Shown in pieces: positions 39,026-48,084 of a stretch of DNA of 64,000 nt; the stretch's first letter is position 1; each line of letters begins with the position of its first letter. Below the pieces are notes generated by a model. That model had not been told where the DNA came from. It was given only the letters and a program-made list of their open reading frames with translations, and ran no database searches. Origin of the DNA: Schlegelella_A sp038231215 (GTDB lineage Bacteria; Pseudomonadota; Gammaproteobacteria; Burkholderiales; Burkholderiaceae_C); contig JBBRLS010000002.1 in assembly GCA_038231215.1 (NCBI GenBank), positions 62,001-126,000 of the forward strand, in the 5' to 3' direction. The translations under genes and the position numbers were made by a program.

Positions 39026-39979
39026 TCATCGATCGCCAGGCGGGTTCGAACCGGCTGATCGCTGCACGATCAACTCGGCCGTCATCAGGTCGAGATGGCC
39101 GCCGCCGGCGTTCTTGAAGAAGGTGATGTCGGAAGACGAGCTGCGGCCGATGACGCGGCCGCCGACCAGGTCGTACAGGTCGCCGAGCACGTCGGCCTCC
39201 CGGATCGCGCCGCTGGCGATGGGCTGCAGGATGTCGCCCACGCCGTCGAACGCGGACTCGCGGCGATCGACGAAGACGCGGGCGCGGCGCGCCGCATCGT
39301 CGTCGGCCTCGCGCGTGCTCGGCATGTAGCCGCCGACCAGGTCGAGGTGGACGCCGGGTTTGAGGTCGGCGCCGAAGATCAGAGGCTCGTGCGATCGGGT
39401 GCAGGTGCTGATGACGTCGGCCACGCGCGTCGCCGCGGCGAGGTTGGCGGTCGGCTCCGCTGCAATGCCTTCGGCGCCCAGTCGCGCGGCCACTTGCGCG
39501 GCCCGATCGGGCGTGCGGTTCCAGACGAGCACGCGGCGCAGCGAGGGCCTCGCGGCACGGTGCGCGTGAACCAGCCGCGTCGACATCTCTCCGGCGCCGA
39601 CGACGAGCAGCGTTTCGGGCTCGGGCAGCGCGAGGATCCGGGCGCCGAGGGCCGAGTCGGCCGCGGTTCGCCAGTAGGTGATCTCGGTGCCGTCGAGAAC
39701 GGCGAGCGGCCGGCCGTTCGTGCCATCGAAGAGCACGCAGACGGCTTGCACGGCAGGAAGCTCGCCGCCGTCGAGATTCGCGGGAAAACTGGTGATGAGC
39801 TTGCTCGCCATGTAGCGGCCGCGATCGACCGCATGGCGCACGAAGTACTGGCCTTTCTCGCTGCCGAGAAAGGCGTCCTGAACCTCGATCTTCGGCCGGC
39901 GATGGGCCGCCTCCAAGGCGTCGATGAGGAGCGGAAAGCTCAGAACGCTTCTGATTTCCGCGGCACCGATGAATCGCAT
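39026..39979 (-). CDS. Ornithine cyclodeaminase/mu-crystallin family protein
   Basis: A 317-residue NAD(P)-dependent enzyme. The N-terminal domain has GQYFVRHAVDRGRYMASKLITSF, with the conserved Lys of the substrate site. The Rossmann part holds LLVVGAGEMSTRLVHAH, followed by WNRTPDRAAQVA, ISTCTRSHEPLIFG and LDLVGGYMPSTREADDD. Members include ornithine cyclodeaminases, alanine dehydrogenases and ketimine reductases, so the substrate is open. The ATG at 39979 matches the family start; the frame is open 25 codons further. It is divergent from the glutathione transferase gene with 73 bp between starts. Confidence 0.88.
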   Translation of the reverse strand: MRFIGAAEIRSVLSFPLLIDALEAAHRRPKIEVQDAFLGSEKGQYFVRHAVDRGRYMASKLITSFPANLDGGELPAVQAVCVLFDGTNGRPLAVLDGTEITYWRTAADSALGARILALPEPETLLVVGAGEMSTRLVHAHRAARPSLRRVLVWNRTPDRAAQVAARLGAEGIAAEPTANLAAATRVADVISTCTRSHEPLIFGADLKPGVHLDLVGGYMPSTREADDDAARRARVFVDRRESAFDGVGDILQPIASGAIREADVLGDLYDLVGGRVIGRSSSSDITFFKNAGGGHLDLMTAELIVQRSAGSNPPGDR

Positions 39980-40052
39980 CGGCCTAGTATGGAAAGGCGA
40001 CGCGAATCTGGCAAGGACCGAGAATCCGCGCCTCACCCCGAAGGGATGCGCC

Positions 40053-40715
40053 ATGCTCGAGCTTCACTACTTTCCCGGCAACGCCAGCCTGATCCCGCAC
40101 ATCGTGCTCGAGGAGCTCGGCGTGCCCTTCGAGCTGAAGTACGTCGACCGCGCGGTCGCCGCGCACAAAACGTCCGATTACCTGGCGCTCAATCCGAACG
40201 GACTGATCCCGGTGCTCGTCGACGATTCGGTCGGCGACAAGGCGCAACCGCTCGTGCTCTACGAGACGGCCGCCGTCTGCCTGCATCTCGCCGATACGCA
40301 CCCCGCGGCCGGGCTGCTGCCGCCGCTCGCGAGCGCGGATCGCGCGCTGGCCTACAAGTGGCTGGCCTGGCTCACCAACACCTTGCAGGCGACGCTCATC
40401 GTCTACTTCTACCCTGAGCGATGGGCCGACGACGCGGCGGCGATCGCCCAGGTCAAGGCGCACGCCGAGACGAAGATCGGCGCGATGCTCGACCTGCTCG
40501 ACGCCGAGTTCGCGCGCCACCACGGCCCCTGGCTGCTCGGCGACAACTTCAGCCTCGCCGACCCGTATGCTTTCGTCCTCTGCCGGTGGACGCGCGGCTT
40601 CCATCGGCCGGCGCGCGACCTGCCGCACCTGAAGCCCTGGCTCGACCGCATGCAGGAGCGCCCCGCGGTGCAGCGCGCCTTCGCGACCGAGAAGCTGCCG
40701 CCTCCCAGGGTCTAG
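40053..40715 (+). CDS. Glutathione S-transferase
   Basis: A 220-residue protein with the thioredoxin-like GST N domain (LELHYFPGNASLIPHIVLEELGVPFEL; LNPNGLIPVLVDD with the cis-Pro; YETAAVCLHLAD with the glutathione-carboxylate site). The helical C domain has the N-capping motif LGDNFSLADPYAF. The first active-site Ser is in GNAS. The ATG at 40053 gives the standard family length. It is a single-gene unit next to the ornithine-cyclodeaminase-like gene, and the substrate is unknown. Confidence 0.92.
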   Translation: MLELHYFPGNASLIPHIVLEELGVPFELKYVDRAVAAHKTSDYLALNPNGLIPVLVDDSVGDKAQPLVLYETAAVCLHLADTHPAAGLLPPLASADRALAYKWLAWLTNTLQATLIVYFYPERWADDAAAIAQVKAHAETKIGAMLDLLDAEFARHHGPWLLGDNFSLADPYAFVLCRWTRGFHRPARDLPHLKPWLDRMQERPAVQRAFATEKLPPPRV

Positions 40716-40739
40716 CGGCGACCTGCGCCTGTCGCGGCC

Positions 40740-42068
40740 CTACGCGGCGAGCGCACGCGCCCACCATTCGGTGAGCGGCGTATACGGCTTGGCGAGGCGA
40801 CGCTTCTCGAGCAGGGCGCGACCGGCCTGCTTCATGCCGCCGCGCGCGGCGATGGCGAGCAGCGTCTGGTCGATCACATCGCGCTGCGCGTGGCTGCCGC
40901 CGAGCCGGGCGGCAATGGCAGGCAGCGGGAAAAGCGCTTCCCCGGCGGCGTCGTGGCGGCCGTGCGCAAAGTCGAGCAGACCGCGCATCAGCGGCGTCGC
41001 CAGGTCGTGCGAGACCTCGCGGTTCCAGGCACCGCCACTGCGTGCCGCGACGATCAGCGAGGTCTCGGCCCAGGCGCCGGCGTGGGCCAGTTCGCCGGCG
41101 CCGATCAGCGCGAGCAACGCATGCACGTCGTTGAAGGCCGAGCTGCCGGCGGCGCGGGCGTCGAGCGTCCAGCCGGCGCGCAGGCGTTGCCAACGGTCGC
41201 CGACGTCGGCCCCCTGCAGCGACAGACGCCAGAGCAGCGACGCGGCATCGACGCGTTGCAGCGTGATCTCGTTGACCTCGGCGCGCAGGTAGTCGTCGAA
41301 CACGGCGAGGGCACGCGCGTGGTCCAGAGATTCGAGCGCGAACAGTGCTTCGTGCCAGCCGAGGTGGCCGGCGAAGCCGTTGCCCTCGCCCCAGCTCGGT
41401 CGCCACTCGCTCATCCAGCGCGCGCCTTCCTCATGCCGGCCCTGCATCTCCATGACGTGGGCGACGGCGTGGATCGCCCAGGGCACATGCGTCGACGCCG
41501 CGAGTGCCTGCCGGCCGGCCGCCTCCGCCTCGTCGAAGCGCAGCGACTCCTCGAGGCCGAACGCGTGGTGGCCGAGCACGTAGGGATGGAGCGCGTCGTC
41601 TGCGCTCCATGCCGGCAGCACGCGCTCTACGCGCTGTCGTAACGCGAGCGCGTCGCCGCGATAGAAGTCGAAGAGCAGCGCCCATTGCAGGGCGAGCGCG
41701 TCGCGTGGATGTTCGTCGAGGATCGCGCCCCATTCGTTCGATGCGTGCTGCCAGTCGCCGGCTGACGCCGCGCGGACAGCGACGAAGTGAAGACGCTCGC
41801 GCGGCACGGCGTGCTTGGCGAGCGGCTCCGCCGCGTCGAGCAGCGCGACCGCCTCGCCGGCCAGCGAGGGCTCGGTGAGGCTGATCAGGAAGCCGGCTTT
41901 CATGGTCCGCGGCAGCAGCCACGCCGGGTCGGCGGCGATGGCGGCATCGAGGTCGTCGACCGGCGTGCCGTAGAACGACATCATTCGCCAGAGCGCCTGC
42001 TCGCTCGACGCGAGCGCGGATGGCGACGACGTGCTCGTCGCGTGGCCTTGCGCGTCGCGCAGGCTCAT
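40740..42068 (-). CDS. TTC38-like tetratricopeptide protein
   Basis: A 442-residue soluble protein made of helical repeats throughout, resembling the TTC38 family: MMSFYGTPVDDLDAAIAADP at the start, HPYVLGHHAFGLEESLRFDEAEAAG, HVPWAIHAVAHVMEMQGRHEEGA and GFAGHLGWHEALFALE in the middle. The spaced His residues in HHAF, HAVAHVMEM and GHLGWHEAL are conserved-looking and could bind metal. The molecular role of the family is unknown. It overlaps the amidase stop by 4 bp, so it is made together with that enzyme. Confidence 0.82.
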   Translation of the reverse strand: MSLRDAQGHATSTSSPSALASSEQALWRMMSFYGTPVDDLDAAIAADPAWLLPRTMKAGFLISLTEPSLAGEAVALLDAAEPLAKHAVPRERLHFVAVRAASAGDWQHASNEWGAILDEHPRDALALQWALLFDFYRGDALALRQRVERVLPAWSADDALHPYVLGHHAFGLEESLRFDEAEAAGRQALAASTHVPWAIHAVAHVMEMQGRHEEGARWMSEWRPSWGEGNGFAGHLGWHEALFALESLDHARALAVFDDYLRAEVNEITLQRVDAASLLWRLSLQGADVGDRWQRLRAGWTLDARAAGSSAFNDVHALLALIGAGELAHAGAWAETSLIVAARSGGAWNREVSHDLATPLMRGLLDFAHGRHDAAGEALFPLPAIAARLGGSHAQRDVIDQTLLAIAARGGMKQAGRALLEKRRLAKPYTPLTEWWARALAA

Positions 42069-43468
42069 CGCGTCGTCGTGCCGGGCGGCTCCGGCCAGGG
42101 CCGCGAGGTCGGTCGCATCGCTTCCCACGCCGCCGACATCTGCAGCACGCCGAGATCGTCGTGGCGCTTGCCGGCTATCTGCAGGCCGATCGGCAGGCCG
42201 CCCGTCGTGTAGCCGCAGTTGATGCTGGCGGCCGGCTGCTCGCTCATGTTGTAGGCGACGGTGAAGCAGATGTGCTCGAGCGGCCGCGCCGGGTCGTCGG
42301 TGGGCGAGGCGAGCTCGGCGGCGAAGGCGGCGATCGGCGCGGTTGGCGAGAGCACGAAGTCGAAGGGCCGGTGCGCGGCGACGGCGGCGTCGCGCATCGC
42401 GCCCATCTGGCTGTAGCCGACGAAGAGCTGTTCGGCGCTGAGGGCCGCGCCGCGTGCCACCCATTCGCGAATGAAGGGCAGGACCTTGGCGCGCCGTTCG
42501 GCCGGCAGGCGCGAGAAATCCAGCCACGAGCGCATGCGCCAGAAGTTGTCCATGCCATCGAGCATGGCGCGCGTGAAGAAGGGCTCGATCGCTTCGACGT
42601 TCGCGCCCGCGGCTGCGAAGCGATCGGCCGCGGCGCGCACCGCGGCCGCGATCTCGGGGTCGACAGGGAGGCCCGCGCCGGCATCGAGAAGCAGGCCGAT
42701 CCTGAGGCCGCGCACCTCTCGATCGAGCCGCGACCATTCGATCGCCTGCGCCGGCAGGCTCATCGTGTCGCGCTCGTCGGGCTGCGCGAGCACGCCCATC
42801 AGCAACGCGGCGTCGGCGACGCTGCGCGTCATCGGCCCGGCGCAGCGGCCGGCATACGGCGGATCGATCGGGATGCGGCCGAGGCTGGGCTTGAGCGTGA
42901 AGATGCCGCACCAGGCCGCCGGCAAGCGCAGCGACCCGCCGATGTCGGTGCCCACGTGCAGCGGACCGTAGCCCGCCGCGACCGCGGCGCCGGCGCCGGC
43001 GCTGCTGCCGCCCGGGCCCTTCGTCAGGTCCCACGGATTGCGCGCCAGCTTGTGGAAGCTCGACAGGCCCGACGACAGCATCCCGTAGTCGGGCATCGTC
43101 GTCTTGCCGAGGATCACGGCGCCCGATGCGCGCATGCGCGCGGCAGGCGGTGCGTCGCCGGCGGCCGGCACGAGCATGGTCGCCGCCGTACCGAGCGGCA
43201 CCGGCGTGCCGCGCGTCGCGATGTTCTCCTTGATCATGGACGGCACGCCGTCGATGGCGCCGAGCGGTGCGCTCTGGGCCCAACGTGCCTCGGAGTCGCG
43301 CGCCGCCGCCATTGCCGCTTCGATGTCGAGCGCGTAGGTTGCGCAAAGGTGCGGCTCCCACGCAGCGATGCGATCGGCGACGGCTCGCGTCACCTCGACC
43401 GGTGACAGCGATCGGTCGCGATAACGGGCGACGAGTTCGGTCGCGTGCAGTTCGTGCAGGGCGGTCAT
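42065..43468 (-). CDS. Amidase signature family protein
   Basis: A 467-residue amidase. The Ser-Ser-Lys triad is intact: Lys in SMIKENIA, the cis-Ser in GGSSAGAGAAVAAGYG and the nucleophile Ser in DIGGSLRLPAA. It hydrolyses an unknown amide; members range from acetamidase to GatA. Absence of gatB/gatC nearby argues against GatA. It is translationally coupled at both ends: ATG 43468 overlaps the PIN gene stop, and its own stop overlaps the TTC38-like start. Confidence 0.92.
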   Translation of the reverse strand: MTALHELHATELVARYRDRSLSPVEVTRAVADRIAAWEPHLCATYALDIEAAMAAARDSEARWAQSAPLGAIDGVPSMIKENIATRGTPVPLGTAATMLVPAAGDAPPAARMRASGAVILGKTTMPDYGMLSSGLSSFHKLARNPWDLTKGPGGSSAGAGAAVAAGYGPLHVGTDIGGSLRLPAAWCGIFTLKPSLGRIPIDPPYAGRCAGPMTRSVADAALLMGVLAQPDERDTMSLPAQAIEWSRLDREVRGLRIGLLLDAGAGLPVDPEIAAAVRAAADRFAAAGANVEAIEPFFTRAMLDGMDNFWRMRSWLDFSRLPAERRAKVLPFIREWVARGAALSAEQLFVGYSQMGAMRDAAVAAHRPFDFVLSPTAPIAAFAAELASPTDDPARPLEHICFTVAYNMSEQPAASINCGYTTGGLPIGLQIAGKRHDDLGVLQMSAAWEAMRPTSRPWPEPPGTTTR

Positions 43469-44028
43469 CGTGGGCGGTGCGGCGATGCACGCCTGCGCTT
43501 CGGTGCCGGGATCGCATACGCCGATCGCGGCTCGTGAACCGCCGGGCCGACCGCCGGGTAGCCGGGTGCGAAGGGATTGATGACAGTGACCGTCATGGCG
43601 GCGTCGCCGATGGCGGCGAAGCGCTGCCCATCCTGCATGTCTTCGCTGAAGACGGTTGCGCAGCCCGCGTCGAGCGCGGACTGGACGATGAGCGCATCCC
43701 AGACCGAGGTGCGGTAGCGCTGCTGAAGCGCGATGGCTCTGAGCACGGAGTTGGCGTCGGCCGGAACGATGGTGTGTGCGGCGATCAGTTCGAGAAAGCC
43801 GAGTGCGTCGGCGGCGGCCAGGAAGCGTCGCCGCAGAACCGTGTTGTAGAACTCCTGCATCACCTGTGCGCTGGCGGTGAAGCGGCGGGTTCGCATGGCC
43901 TCGGCGATCAGGCCCAGCGCGCGTTCGCGGCGAACATTCTCGTGCGGATCGTAGCCATACACGAGAACGTTGCTGTCGAAGAAGATCGGCGCCTCGCTCC
44001 GGGCGGTGCGCGTCGGGTCGCGATTCAT
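43465..44028 (-). CDS. PIN-domain toxin
   Basis: A PIN-domain ribonuclease of about 187 residues. Acidic metal-site residues are seen in IFFDSNVLVYGYD, in MQEFYNTVLRR (Glu), and in VWDALIVQSALDAGC and FSEDMQDG. A C-terminal extension of about 45 residues, rich in Pro and Arg, follows the PIN fold. It lies 15 bp after an RHH antitoxin gene, the usual VapBC order. ATG 44028 and GTG 44037 are both possible starts. The stop overlaps the amidase start by 4 bp, an unusual coupling. Confidence 0.85.
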   Translation of the reverse strand: MNRDPTRTARSEAPIFFDSNVLVYGYDPHENVRRERALGLIAEAMRTRRFTASAQVMQEFYNTVLRRRFLAAADALGFLELIAAHTIVPADANSVLRAIALQQRYRTSVWDALIVQSALDAGCATVFSEDMQDGQRFAAIGDAAMTVTVINPFAPGYPAVGPAVHEPRSAYAIPAPKRRRASPHRPR

Positions 44029-44043
44029 GCCGCGCACCCGCGG

Positions 44044-44328
44044 CTATCTACGGGGTCCGCCGGGCGAACGCTCGGCGAACATCGCCTCGTATTCTTCATC
44101 GCGACTCAGCCGGGGTCCGTCGCCCGGTCCCAGCTTCACGCTGAGCGCGTGCTTGAGGAACGCCTCTGCTCTGGCGCGGGCGAGCGTGACCGCGTCGACG
44201 TCGCCTTGCTGCGCGTAGGCAGCGATGGCCTGGCGGCAGACCTCGTTGACGCTCGTTCCTTCCTGGACCGCCTTGATGCGCGCAGCTCGCAGCAGGGCAT
44301 CGTCGATGGAGAGGGTGAGATTGCTCAT
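44044..44328 (-). CDS. Ribbon-helix-helix antitoxin
   Basis: A 94-residue protein starting with the ribbon strand and helices of an Arc/MetJ-type fold (SNLTLSIDDALLRAARIKAVQEGTSVNEV cut at SVNEV; RQAIAAYAQQGDVDAV). The C-terminal tail, rich in charged residues, would bind the PIN toxin. It should neutralise the toxin and repress its own promoter. It is the first gene of a four-gene run: antitoxin, toxin, amidase, TTC38-like. Confidence 0.85.
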   Translation of the reverse strand: MSNLTLSIDDALLRAARIKAVQEGTSVNEVCRQAIAAYAQQGDVDAVTLARARAEAFLKHALSVKLGPGDGPRLSRDEEYEAMFAERSPGGPRR

Positions 44329-44440
44329 GGCAAAACGCTGCTCGCGGCAGTGGATTCAACGCAGGATCAGTGTAGCACGGGTCCAGTGTGGGCGAGTGGC
44401 GAGCCATCGAGGAGCGGCCCGCCTCGTTCGCCCCTGCGCC

Positions 44441-45976
44441 CTATTGCCAGCTCAGTGCCCCCAGGTCGTTGCCGAAGATCGGCGAGCTGCTCCACATGCC
44501 CTTCAGTTTCTTGTTGCCGACCGCGAATTGCGGCAACTGGAACAGGTAGGCGTTGACGCTGTCGTTGGCGAGCTGGCGCTGGATGTCGCCGAGCAGCTTC
44601 AGGCGACCCTTCTGGTCGGCCGTCGAGTTGTAGGCGGCGACCAGGTCCTTGTAGGCCTTGGAGTCGTAGCCGAAGTAGTAGGCAGGGTCTGCGTAGCGAT
44701 CGAAGTCGAGCGGCTCGACGTGGCTGATCACCGTCAGGTCGTAGTTGCCCTTGAACGCGCCCGAGAGCCACTGCGCCCACTCGACGTTCTCGATCTTGGC
44801 GACGACGCCGACCTTGGCGAGCTGCGACGCGATGATCTCGCCGCCCTTCCTCGCATAGGCCGGCGGCGGCAGCGTCAGCGTCACGTTGAGTGGCGTCGTG
44901 ATGCCGGCTTCCTTGAGCAGCGCCTTCGCCTTTTCCGGGTTGTACGGATTGACGCCGGTCAGGTCGACATAGCCGGCGTCGCTCGGCACCATGTGGCTGC
45001 CGATCGGCGTGCCGTAGCCTTCCTGCGCGCCGTCGATGAGCGCCTTGCGGTCGATCGCCGCGGCCAGCGCACGGCGCACGCGCACGTCGTCGAAGGGCTT
45101 CTTCTTGTTGTTGATCGTCATGATCGTCTTGCCCTCGGTGCCGCCCACGGTCACCGAGAAGCGCGCGTCGCTCTGGAACTGCTTCAGGCTTTCGAGCGCG
45201 CCGAAGCGCGGCATGCCGTCGATGTCGCCGGCGAGCAGCCCGGCGACCTGGGCTGCCGGGTCGTTGATGAAGCGGAACGTGACCTTCTTCATCGCCACCT
45301 TGGCGGCGTCGCGGTACTGGTCGTTCTTCACGAGCGTGATCGACGAGCCCTTGGCCCAGGTGTCGAACTTGTAGGGGCCGGTGCCGATCGGCCTGGTCGC
45401 GGTCGTCGGCGCGCTCTTCGGGTCGAGGATGACGGCCGTGTTCTCGCCCATGCGGAACAGGAAGTTTCCGTCGGCGTTGTCGAGGACGATGATGACGGTG
45501 TTGGCGTCCGGCGTGTCGACGCGGCTGATGTTGTCGAACACCGCCTTCTTCGCCTTGTTGGTCGACTCCTTCGCCTTGGCGCGCTCGAAGCTGAACTTGA
45601 CGTCGCTGGAGTCGAAGGCTTCGCCGTCGTGGAACTTCACGCCCTTCTTCAGCTTGAAGGTGTAGACCTTGCCGTCGGGGTCGGTGGTCCAGCTCTCGGC
45701 GAGGAGCGGCGTGATCTTGCCGTCCATGTTGATCTTGGTCAGGCCCTCGAGCACGCTCATGTGCACGACCTCGCCGATCGCCGCGGCGGCCGCCATGGTC
45801 GGGTCGAGGCCGGGCGCGGGCTCGAGCACCATGCCGAGGACGACGCTGTCCTTCTTCGCCTGGGCGAGCGCTTCGCTCGGCAAGGCGAGCACGCACGCGG
45901 CGGCTGCCGCCAACGCGACGACGGCGGCGCAGGCGCGGAGGGTCGGGACGATAGAACGGGGACGCGAAACGGCCAT
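44441..45976 (-). CDS. Peptide/nickel-type ABC transporter binding protein
   Basis: A 511-residue family-5 solute-binding protein. A Sec signal (VVALAAAAACVLALPSEALA) is followed by LEPAPGLDPTMAAAAAIGEVVHMSVLEGL, the family signature FKLKKGVKFHDGEAFDSSDVKFSFERA (two parts), and the typical end IQRQLANDSVNAYLFQLPQF. It would bind oligopeptides or related solutes in the periplasm. The permeases of the same class are 6-8 kb away (51519-53341) and no ATPase gene is in the window. It follows the epimerase gene by 23 bp on the same strand. Confidence 0.88.
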   Translation of the reverse strand: MAVSRPRSIVPTLRACAAVVALAAAAACVLALPSEALAQAKKDSVVLGMVLEPAPGLDPTMAAAAAIGEVVHMSVLEGLTKINMDGKITPLLAESWTTDPDGKVYTFKLKKGVKFHDGEAFDSSDVKFSFERAKAKESTNKAKKAVFDNISRVDTPDANTVIIVLDNADGNFLFRMGENTAVILDPKSAPTTATRPIGTGPYKFDTWAKGSSITLVKNDQYRDAAKVAMKKVTFRFINDPAAQVAGLLAGDIDGMPRFGALESLKQFQSDARFSVTVGGTEGKTIMTINNKKKPFDDVRVRRALAAAIDRKALIDGAQEGYGTPIGSHMVPSDAGYVDLTGVNPYNPEKAKALLKEAGITTPLNVTLTLPPPAYARKGGEIIASQLAKVGVVAKIENVEWAQWLSGAFKGNYDLTVISHVEPLDFDRYADPAYYFGYDSKAYKDLVAAYNSTADQKGRLKLLGDIQRQLANDSVNAYLFQLPQFAVGNKKLKGMWSSSPIFGNDLGALSWQ

Positions 45977-45999
45977 GGTGAGTGCTCCAAAGCAGGAAG

Positions 46000-46998
46000 T
46001 CAGGCCGCCACTGTACGGGACTCCGCGTGCTCCCCGCGGAGCCCGAGCGCAACGAGGCTTTCGCGCAGCGCCTCGATGAGCGGTGTGTTGGCGAGCTGCG
46101 GGCAGCGCGTGGCGAGCTTGCGGCCGTCGAGTGCGTGCGGCACGCGCCAGAGGTAGGACATGCGCGACAGCTCGCGCCAGATCGGCACGACGAGGCCGCC
46201 GGCGCGGATCACGGCCCAGGGCATCGACCCGTGACGCCAGCCGCGCGCAGGCGCGAGGCCGAGCGACTCGGCGGCGCGCTCGGTGGCGGCGAGGAACTCG
46301 TGGCCCGTGACGGCGTGGCCGGCGAAGTGAAAGCGCGCCAAGGGCTTGTCGTCGGCGCCGGCCAGCGCGACGAAGGCGCGCGCCAGGTCGGGCAAATAGG
46401 CCCAGGCATGGACGAGGTCGAGCGGCCCGGGATAGACCAGCTTGCCGCTCGCCATCGACTTGACGATGGCCAGGTCGAACCAGCTGCCGCTGCCGCCGCC
46501 GAAGAAGTCGCCAGCCGTGATGACGGTGGAGCGCAAGCGACCTGCGGCGGCGCGCTGCGAGAGCTCGGCCTCCATGTCGGCACGAATACGACCCTTCGCC
46601 GTCGTCGGTCGCTGCGGCACCGTCTCGTCGATGAGCGCGGGCATGCCGGCGCCGAAGTTGTAGACGTTGCCGGGCAGCATGAAGCGCGCGCCGAGTCGCT
46701 CGGCGAGATCCATGCCGGCGCGCGCCATCGGCAGCGCCTCCTCGTCCCAGCGCGTATAGATCGGATTGAGCGCGTAAACGACGACGGCGGGCGCCGCGGC
46801 GCCGCCGAACGCGGCCGGCAGGTCCGCCAGCTCGCCGCGAACGAGCCGGGCGCCGACCGGCATGCTGGCGGCGGCGTCGCGGCGGACGTGGGCGAGCACG
46901 GTCCAGCCGGCGGCGTCGAAGGCCTGCGCGGCAGCGAGGCCGAAGCGGCCGTTGGCTCCGAGGATGAGGACGGTGGGGCGGGTGGCGGTGGAAGTCAT
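46000..46998 (-). CDS. NAD(P)-dependent epimerase/reductase-like protein
   Basis: A 332-residue extended short-chain dehydrogenase-like protein. The nucleotide-binding motif is VLILGANGRFGLAAAQAF. LPGNVYNFGAGMP and TVITAGDFFGGGSGSWFD follow, and a late FHFAGHAVTGHEFLAA segment fits NAD-dependent epimerases. The catalytic Tyr-Lys pair is replaced by a YNFG stretch without the x3-Lys, so it may be a reductase or a sensor-like member. ATG 46998 is preferred over upstream ATGs on family grounds. LysR is divergent by 108 bp and likely regulates it. Confidence 0.82.
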   Translation of the reverse strand: MTSTATRPTVLILGANGRFGLAAAQAFDAAGWTVLAHVRRDAAASMPVGARLVRGELADLPAAFGGAAAPAVVVYALNPIYTRWDEEALPMARAGMDLAERLGARFMLPGNVYNFGAGMPALIDETVPQRPTTAKGRIRADMEAELSQRAAAGRLRSTVITAGDFFGGGSGSWFDLAIVKSMASGKLVYPGPLDLVHAWAYLPDLARAFVALAGADDKPLARFHFAGHAVTGHEFLAATERAAESLGLAPARGWRHGSMPWAVIRAGGLVVPIWRELSRMSYLWRVPHALDGRKLATRCPQLANTPLIEALRESLVALGLRGEHAESRTVAA

Positions 46999-47106
46999 GG
47001 CGGGGGTTCCTTTGGAGCGCAGTGGCACGGTGTCGATGGCAGGAGTGTGAGCGCCGAGCGTCGCCAAATCCATACAAATATCAGCATGAGAGCTATACAC
47101 TTATGC

Positions 47107-48009
47107 ATGAATACAGCGACCGCCGGCGGCTTCGACTGGGCCCTGGTGAAGAGCTTTCTCGCCGTGCTCGATGCCGGCAGCCTCACTGCCGCGGCGCGGC
47201 GCACGGGCGCGCAGCAGCCGACGCTGAGCCGCCACGTCGCCGAGCTCGAGGCTCAGCTCGGCGCGCCGCTCTTCGAGCGCACCGGCCGCGGCGTCACGCC
47301 GACCGCCGCGGCGCTCGCCATCGCCGCGGCGGCGCGGCAGATGGAGGAGGGCGCGCTGGCCGTCGGCCGCGGTCTCGCGCGCTCGCGCTCGGCGACGCGC
47401 GGCAGCGTGCGCATCACGACCAGCCTGGTCGCGGCGACCTGGCTGCTGCCGCGCGTGCTGGTGCGGTTGCAGCGCCGCCATCCCGAGATCGAGGTCGAAC
47501 TGGTCGGCTCGAACGAGCTCACCAACCTGCTTCGCCGCGAGGCCGACATTGCGGTGCGCATGGTCAGGCCGGCGCAGGCTTCGCTGATCGCCAGAAAGCT
47601 CGGCGAGATCGGGATCGTCGCCGCCGCGCACGAGTCGTACCTGGCCAAAGCGCCGCCGCTGCGTACGCCGGAGGAGCTGCTCGCGCATCGCCTGATCGGC
47701 TTCGACCGCGACGATTCGATCCTGCGCGGATTCGCCCGGCTCGGCGTGCCGCTCGCGCGCTCCGACTTCGCGTTTCGCACCGACGATCAGGTGGCCTATG
47801 GGCGGCTGGTCGCCGAGGGTGCGGGCGTCGGCTTCGTCGCCGACTACGCGCTCAGGCAATGGCCGGGCGTCGTGCGGCTGTTGCCTGAGCTGGCGATTCC
47901 CTCGTTGCCTTGCTGGCTCGCCGTGCACCGCGAGATCCGCTCGAATCCGCTGGTGCGGACGGCCTACGACTTTCTCGCCGACGAGATTGCGCGCGCACTC
48001 CGCGCTTGA
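47107..48009 (+). CDS. LysR-family transcriptional regulator
   Basis: A 300-residue LysR regulator. Winged helix at 10-68 (VKSFLAVLDAGSLTAAARRTGAQQPTLSRHVAELE in parts, ending LFERTGRGVTPT) and a periplasmic-binding-like effector domain (VRITTSLVAATWLLPRVL; ELVGSNELTNLLRREADIAVRM; GAGVGFVADYAL). Subtype resembles regulators with single-gene targets. The divergent epimerase gene is the expected target. The ATG at 47107 (MNTATAGGFDW) gives a normal length; a longer reading is not supported. Confidence 0.9.
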   Translation: MNTATAGGFDWALVKSFLAVLDAGSLTAAARRTGAQQPTLSRHVAELEAQLGAPLFERTGRGVTPTAAALAIAAAARQMEEGALAVGRGLARSRSATRGSVRITTSLVAATWLLPRVLVRLQRRHPEIEVELVGSNELTNLLRREADIAVRMVRPAQASLIARKLGEIGIVAAAHESYLAKAPPLRTPEELLAHRLIGFDRDDSILRGFARLGVPLARSDFAFRTDDQVAYGRLVAEGAGVGFVADYALRQWPGVVRLLPELAIPSLPCWLAVHREIRSNPLVRTAYDFLADEIARALRA

Positions 48010-48084
48010 GCGCGCGACGCCCGTCGGCGTCGCATCACCCTCTTCCGATGAACGCTCCGATCTTCCGCCGGGCGCCGTGCCTGC

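Noticed and set aside
47000..47106. A LysR T-N11-A operator between the epimerase and LysR genes.
   Set aside because: Several weak dyads exist in this AT-richer gap, but none stands out enough to call.
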